Below, piece by piece: positions 58,142-64,000 of a stretch of 64,000 bases of DNA. The translations under genes were made by a program, and so were the position numbers. Below the pieces are notes generated by a model that saw only the letters and a program-made list of their open reading frames with translations, made no database searches and was not told the DNA's origin. Every line of letters starts with the position of its first letter. Position 1 is the stretch's first letter. The DNA is from Gerris lacustris (Eukaryota > Arthropoda > Insecta > Hemiptera > Gerridae), in assembly GCA_951217055.1 (NCBI GenBank), contig OX578284.1, positions 30,716,187-30,780,186 of the forward strand, written 5' to 3'.

Positions 58142-58859
58142 AATGACTAATACACAGTAAACAGAAATTCATATGCAAGAACTAATAAACTTTTATCAAA
58201 CATTAATTAAAATAAGAAGAAAGTATTAAATAAAAAGTACTAGGAAACTATTTTAGAATAATTAATTCAATATTCGATATTGGCAAAATTTGCGCCATGA
58301 TTGTATGTACGGCCAACGCCAAACAAAAAAAAAAAAAATAAATAAAAAAATAACCGCACGGCGCCGGCGCAGCGAGAAACTTTGATGGATTCTATGTTTT
58401 TTACAGATATTTTGTTGCAGTAACACATGGTAAATAAAACTTAGAGTATCTCTGATTTCAAAATACCCCAATATTATAAGACTGGCATGTTTCGAACACA
58501 TTACCATTAGTGAACTAAATTATGACCAACTGAAGAGGTTGAAATTGATGTGTTTTAAAATATTCGCAAATTCAAACCTTTGACATTAAACTGTTCAATT
58601 CTGCTCTTAGACCTTGTAAATTCTAGGCTATATAACAAGTATCACAATATGTCCGGAACCACACTTGGAGCTAGACTTTTCATAAGACGTTTACCCTATA
58701 AAGAAAGAAACTTCGAAGAAGGATTTCCTTCCAATCGATACTTATTACAGTAAATTTACTATAATTTGGCATCAAGGTTATCTCTTATAAACAGAATATT
58801 GAAATTTTGCAAGAGATTTCACTAAATTATTTTAGCTTTTAATACAACACAAGCGTTCA
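58142..58859. other. AT-rich non-genic stretch downstream of gypsy remnant
   Basis: No LTR or gene recognised. Confidence 0.45.
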
Positions 58860-59060
58860 CGTGCACCCCAAGCAAACGTGATTTTAAAATTAAAATTCGA
58901 ATTTTAGGACGGGAAAAAATGTTATACCTATTTCCTTGAGTATATTCCAAATTCTTTTTTTCTTTAGTAAAACCTACAGTGAAACTGCTATAAAGTGTTT
59001 ACGATCGCCAAATCGATACAATCATATCTAAATGTTTTATATACAAAAGTTGTAGCAAAT
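58860..59060 (-). repeat. Degraded family C/D core fragment
   Basis: AATTCGAATTTTAGGACGGG, TTAGTAAAACCTACAGTG and CTGCTATAAAGTG match the minus strand of the type C/D core (as at 48900-49020). Both ends are lost. Confidence 0.5.
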
Positions 59061-62000
59061 TATATCCCCTATAGCATTGATAATAACTACTTTTACTCTC
59101 CGATGCATAGCAACAGAGATGTTAAGCACAATTAAAAAAATCCGAAATTTTCGACTTTTCTTTTTATATAACTGCTTGCACAGGGTCTTCGTTTAACTGC
59201 AAACTTGATTTTTATAAGTAGCATTTGTCCCTACAAAATATCTCAAAATTATACATACTTTACCTTTGGCAAGAAAATCCCATTTTTTTTAACCTACGTA
59301 TGGACTGGACTATCAGTTAAAAGGTTTGTTTCAATTTTCTTTTTAAAATGTATACTTCTGTAACTTACACATACAGAAGAATGAAATTGATTTGAATCAA
59401 ACTAATTATTATATTTCAACAACTAACAGTTAAACAAGACGTCGCAATTGTTTAATGAAAACAATTTATAAACAAATATGTAGGTGTATGGAAAAAAACA
59501 TTTTAAAAAAACCATTCAATTGTATATACACGGTGAATACAACCAGAAAGTATCAAAAAAGCTTTTGTTTCGCATGGTCAAAAAAAGCCAACTTTGAATC
59601 AAAATAAATCGCTTTGGTATGGAATAGAACAATATAGGGTGGACAGAACAATTCAAAAGTTGTTTCCCCCCTTTTTTAAAACCCCAAATAACAACAGAAT
59701 CTATCGCATTGAAAAAAAGTTGTATCTAATAGTAGTAAACAATGTTTATACAATTCTCTCTTTTACCCTCTTTAGCAATATTTTTTTCTTTCCCCCTTCC
59801 TAAAAAAAAAGTTTTTATTATCTATATTGTGAGGAAAGTAAATTTGACAAAGAGCTAAAATTCTCAGCAAGGTAAAAACAAGGCAATATGATATAAAAGG
59901 CGTATGGCGTATCGAATATACAATGAATATTTGTTATACAGAAAAAAAGATACAGGAGTGGCTACATAAAAAGCTAAAAAAAGGGAGTAAAGGTTTGGTC
60001 ATTTGTGAGCACCTGACGCCCCAACCAATACAACCATTTTGTCTTTCCAAGCCTCATCCTCATCTAATCGGATATTGATTTCAGATTTGTCTCTATTTTT
60101 ATTTATCGCAAACTATGGATTACCGACTATAACATGAGATATGAGAAATTTTAGCTACATAAAGGATATTTTCCCACACATAAAAGTACAAAGTAAATTG
60201 CTGTCACAAATATGATTCAGTATCTAACATATTTTGTAAATAATTTTATATTGCTTTACGATAAAAATGCCAGATTTAGAGTATAAAGACATTTAGATGG
60301 TGTTACATTTTATTGTTCTAAGGACAGGTGTATTTAAGATATTGCTATTAAAAATAAATAGGTAATGAAGATGTTTAGAGTTTGATGCTATCTGTCGGTA
60401 GCCTGGTGAACCTTTTCTTTAGTTCACTAGTCGGTCCAGTAGATTTTTAGAGTAGTCGAGTAGTCGTTTCTGCTCACTGACAATTATACCTTTTTCTAAA
60501 CCGTATCTAGTTCGTTTTATTTATTTTAAACCTCCGTAGACCCCTAACAGAAGATTTATTATTATTAGTATTACTCACTAAGAATACATTCATAACATAA
60601 TTCCTCCACTCGATAAGTCTTGGAAATTAACAAAACATACTGTTGGAGATTATTTTAAATGTTTTGTTCGAAAAATCATGTATCCACTGGCGCTACTCTG
60701 GAACCAGTTCTTCGTAACGTGTGTCACCACTCCTGTACCTGTCTCCCTACCCTTCATGCCTTGCCCTCCTGTAAGGACCCTCCATGCCTAGTCCAGTCCT
60801 CCTGCAAGGACCCTTCATGCCTAGCCCTCCTGAAAGGACGGTGTATACACCGTCCTTGACCCTCCTGTACCCTAATCTTGTCTGGTATTGACGTGAGAAA
60901 GTATTAAGTGTGTGCCATTTCTTTCACCAAGCCTTTAGCTTAGCCTAGCAGTCTCCAAATCTCCATTCGCAATTTATTAGTTGCATAGCTCAAATATCTT
61001 TGTAGCATTCAGCAATTTCAAAGATGGATGGACAAAGAGTTGGATGGACAAGCAGACGTTATCAGCAGGGGGTTTATCAGCAAAGCTAAAGTTAGAAATT
61101 TGACAAAGATGCCAGAAGTAAAATAGTGTACGTTGTCACAAAGACATATATGGCAGAGATACTTAAGCTTTGACTAAGAAAAGTCATAGAGTTGAATTCA
61201 AATCACGGAAATGCAGTACCTGAAGAAGGTGGTGACCAAACGAGGGGAGAGAGAGAGTGGGCAATTCCCACGATATGATTGAACTTGGAAGTTCAGTTCG
61301 TAATGAGAACTGCATAGAGAACAATAAACTTCCATGTTTGAGCCGTGATAATAGCGATTACCCAGGTGCAAAGGGAGAAGATCGAAGGGAGAAATAGAGT
61401 AAGTAGATGGACAGCATTGCATTTACGCTAGGACAGAAAGTTACTCTAATGTGGTCTATCGATCCTTGAAAGAGAGGAGAGGAAAACTTATTGGTTTTCC
61501 CACCTCAAAGTAAAAGAGGACCGAATAAGTAAGTAGCTCATAAAAAACAAACCACCCTGGCTACCACTACCTCTAACCACTTATGAACACCTTAAACCAC
61601 CTTTGACAACCTCTAACCAAAATTAGTACATATTCGGATAGCAAAGATGTATATCGACTAAGAATGTGTGATTTCTACTCATAACTGAAGGAACTCAAAT
61701 AGAGAAAGTTATTTATTTATTTTCAAAAAACCTACTTTCATCATTTTTAAGTTTTGATTTTTCTGAGCAATTATTAATACATTTAAAAATAATAAAAAAA
61801 AATCTAGAAGTTGATTTGTTCAAATTAGAAAATATACTATTGAAAATAAACAATAATAACGTGGGCCACAGAAATATATTTAACTTAGAAACGATGTTTT
61901 CAAAAAACTTTCCTACGTAGGAAAAAAATAGTCATGACCTTATGAATTATAATGGAAAAGCAAATTAAAAAGCTACTTTATTAAAGGAATGAAAGAAAAA

Positions 62001-62915
62001 CCTATTATTTGATTGTACAGTATACTAGAAAATAACTTATTATTAATAAGCTTGCAACTCTTTCTCATGATTTATTTGAAAGATTTAAGTTCTACTCGGA
62101 TACAAATTAAAAAGCTTTTTCATTATAGTATAGTAGAAACGTATACTAATTTATTTTCTGTCCTTTTGTATTGTGGTGTTGTGAGAAAAAAAAATATATT
62201 AAAATAAATATAAAAAAAAGAAAGACAGGAAAATATAGAGAATTTTAATTCTCGGAGTAAGCCTTATAAGATTTAAAAGGCTTTGGACAGGTTTTTATAA
62301 GCTAGAGGCTAGAACGAGAGTTGTTTGTTTGTGATATTGCGGGTTGGGGGTGCCTTATAGTAAGGTTGCCTCTACACACCCACGCCACCCGCTCATTACT
62401 TAAATGGAGTCTACTGAGTTCCATATTGATCTAAGTTTTATATCGTCTCTTGCCTCTTTCCACGTCCCTTTAAAACTGTATATATCTAGCACACACCTCA
62501 CAGATATTTTACAGCTAAACCATTTCGAGTTTAGAATTAGAGTCAGTAGTTTCCTCTTGACTATCTTGGCTTCCTTTTCAAGTAATTACAAAAACCGCAT
62601 TGGTGGGTTATTATTTTATTTATTTTATTTTATTTTGAAGATATATTAAACTTTCACGGGTTTTTTTCATTTTTATTTTATTTTGTTTAATAAAGATTTT
62701 TATACCTAGTTTTATCTGGACATAAATATACAATGAACCCTAAACTAATTTTGATTAATTGTAGTTATGAGAAAACTCACACGAATTGCATTAAAAAAAA
62801 GCAGATTTCATTTTGAGATTATATAGGTATTAGGAGGTATTATGGTTAATAGCGGGTAAAATAAAAATCTAGATTTATCGACAAATATTTCACATAAATG
62901 TGAAAAGTTTGGTCT
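59061..62915. other. Long non-genic stretch
   Basis: No gene recognised in 3.8 kb. A Pro/Cys-rich frame at 60659-60859 derives from short repeats around 60763-60857. Confidence 0.45.
60763..60857 (+). repeat. Short direct repeats ending in a 24-bp perfect palindrome
   Basis: GCCCTCCTGTAAGGACCC recurs as GTCCTCCTGCAAGGACCC and GCCCTCCTGAAAGGAC, starting at 60763, 60796 and 60824. The last unit runs into a perfect palindrome at 60834-60857, centred on GTGTATACAC with AAGGACG/CGTCCTT arms. Confidence 0.8.
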
Positions 62916-62985
62916 TCCAACCAGGGTTTGTTCAATGGGGCTCCATTGAAGTCTTCGAGTGTAAAAATAAAATAAATTAATAAAT
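62916..62985 (+). mobile_element. SINE 3' fragment
   Basis: AGGGTTTGTTCAATGGGGCT, GTCTTCGAGTGTAAAAA and an A-rich tail (AATAAAATAAATTAATAAAT) match the last 70 bp of the SINE at 33034-33370. The copy is 5'-truncated and diverged. Confidence 0.7.
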
Positions 62986-62999
62986 GCCTAAGTGTGACA

Positions 63000-63480
63000 A
63001 TTTGTGTGGCACTAAGCTTTATCGCGTATACTTTTATGGATATATTTTGTTTAACCCTGTCAAAATTGCTTTGATTTTTTCCTGAATATAAGTATCAATT
63101 TAGCAATATTTAAAGAGCGTAAATGATTGAAATTAATATTGGACCACCTGTCAGTTATATTCGACAATCCATCCAACATTTCTAAAAAGTTTGATGAGTA
63201 CTTTTAAAGGCCTGTATGTGGAAGAGAAACAAATGGGCGCAGAATGTTGCAACTTATATACGACCGATAATGGGCTTATTGTGACCAACTATCAAAATTT
63301 AATTAATATCAGTCGAGCAGTTTTTAAGGTATGTTGGTTCGCAAAAATTGTGGACACAACGACAGACTGACAAGACTAAAAATGGTCCTTGATGTCTGAA
63401 ACAAACAGATTTCTGTCAAGGATTTTTTTAAATCGGAGAAATCAACCATTTTTCTTTCTTCAGAACGATCACATAGCTTT
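63000..63480 (+). repeat. Family B repeat, core type B, 3'-truncated
   Basis: TTTGTGTGGCACTAAGC head, GGAAGAGAAACAAATGGGCG, AATGGGCTTATTGTGACC, TTGATGTCTGAAAC and TTCAGAACGATCACATAGCTT. It stops just before the terminal hairpin, and the GACAGACA segment is degenerate. Confidence 0.7.
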
Positions 63481-64000
63481 ATCAAAAAAAAGCAATCATC
63501 AATACTATGAATATGAGAAAGTTTTGTCCAAGTTGATCGAACCGATTTTTTACAGCCCATTTTTTAACGCTACACCCCATGGAGGGCTTAGGCTGCCAAA
63601 AGGGCTATACAACTATAGCCCTACTATATATGTAGGTATGTATGTACCATATATGTACAACTATAGCCTTATAATATGTAATTGATGATCAGCTGTATAA
63701 ACCGTGTTATAATTAACATAAAATATAAGATTTTTACAATAAAAGTCTGTTAGGTATATGACATCAAATGGGGAAGGGAAAAGTAGAGACGAAGAAAGAA
63801 GGATAAAGTAAGAAATCGCTTGAGAAAGTAAAAAGTTTTAACTTAGAATCTTTTAAGTAAGTCAACGAGTAACTTAACTTAGGCATTAGCAACTTCTAAT
63901 GATTAACGACATAAAGGAAAAACAACTACCTCAAACATTTCTGATTGGGAAAATTGACTTTCAATTTAACTTTTCGATGAGACCAAAGTTAGTGAGAAAT
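63481..64000. other. Non-genic stretch at window end
   Basis: Short inverted pieces around GGCTATACAACTATAGCC near 63602. Nothing else recognised. Confidence 0.45.

Overview
The window is animal nuclear DNA, most likely from an AT-rich invertebrate and plausibly an arthropod. The reasons are a eukaryotic tRNA gene with a pol III T-run terminator, LOA/I-like non-LTR and Ty3/gypsy retrotransposons, a SINE, hAT-type DNA transposons, very long (TA)n arrays, and no long ORFs outside transposons. I cannot name the species. I see no recognisable host protein-coding exon; the only confident host gene is tRNA-Ala(AGC) at 17529-17601 on the minus strand.

The centrepiece is an apparently intact, full-length non-LTR retrotransposon on the minus strand (18788-24775, about 6.0 kb). 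It is flanked by a 13-bp target-site duplication and ends in a short (TAC)n tail. ORF1 is a basic protein of 508 aa. ORF2 has 1239 aa with AP-like endonuclease, reverse transcriptase, RNase H and a terminal CCHC finger, and all catalytic residues I looked for are present. Its GC content is far above its surroundings, which suggests recent arrival.

The rest is a layered set of smaller elements. A chimeric 5S/tRNA-headed SINE (33034-33370) has a 13-bp target-site duplication and sits inside an older repeat. A non-autonomous hAT element (38714-40203) has a perfect 8-bp duplication and carries another repeat nested within it. A 1.1-kb element with CAGGGTTCACACT-type inverted ends (42547-43681) interrupts another repeat, and a related uninterrupted sequence lies at about 52070-52170. 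Several palindromic MITE-like elements occur at 1064-1310, 15564-15680, 15686-16165 and 34593-34964. A heavily decayed Ty3/gypsy pol lies at about 56600-58141.

The most abundant family (called B/C here) recurs about a dozen times in both orientations. It ends in a hairpin (CTTCCG-TTACC-TTC-GGTAA-GCT-CGGAAG) preceded by a GACAGACA-rich segment. Copies share both ends but carry at least two different cores, so the family is mosaic. A related family (D) has two copies in opposite orientation, at 37139-37860 and 48765-49394. A 108-bp tandem array at 54585-54925 resembles the 5' head of B/C.

More than a dozen (TA)n arrays, several G or C runs of 13-22, and long AT-rich stretches with nothing recognisable fill the remainder. 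The genes do not form a pathway: the window reads as a gene-poor transposon landscape with nested, datable insertions. No CRISPR array, operon or bacterial-type system is present.
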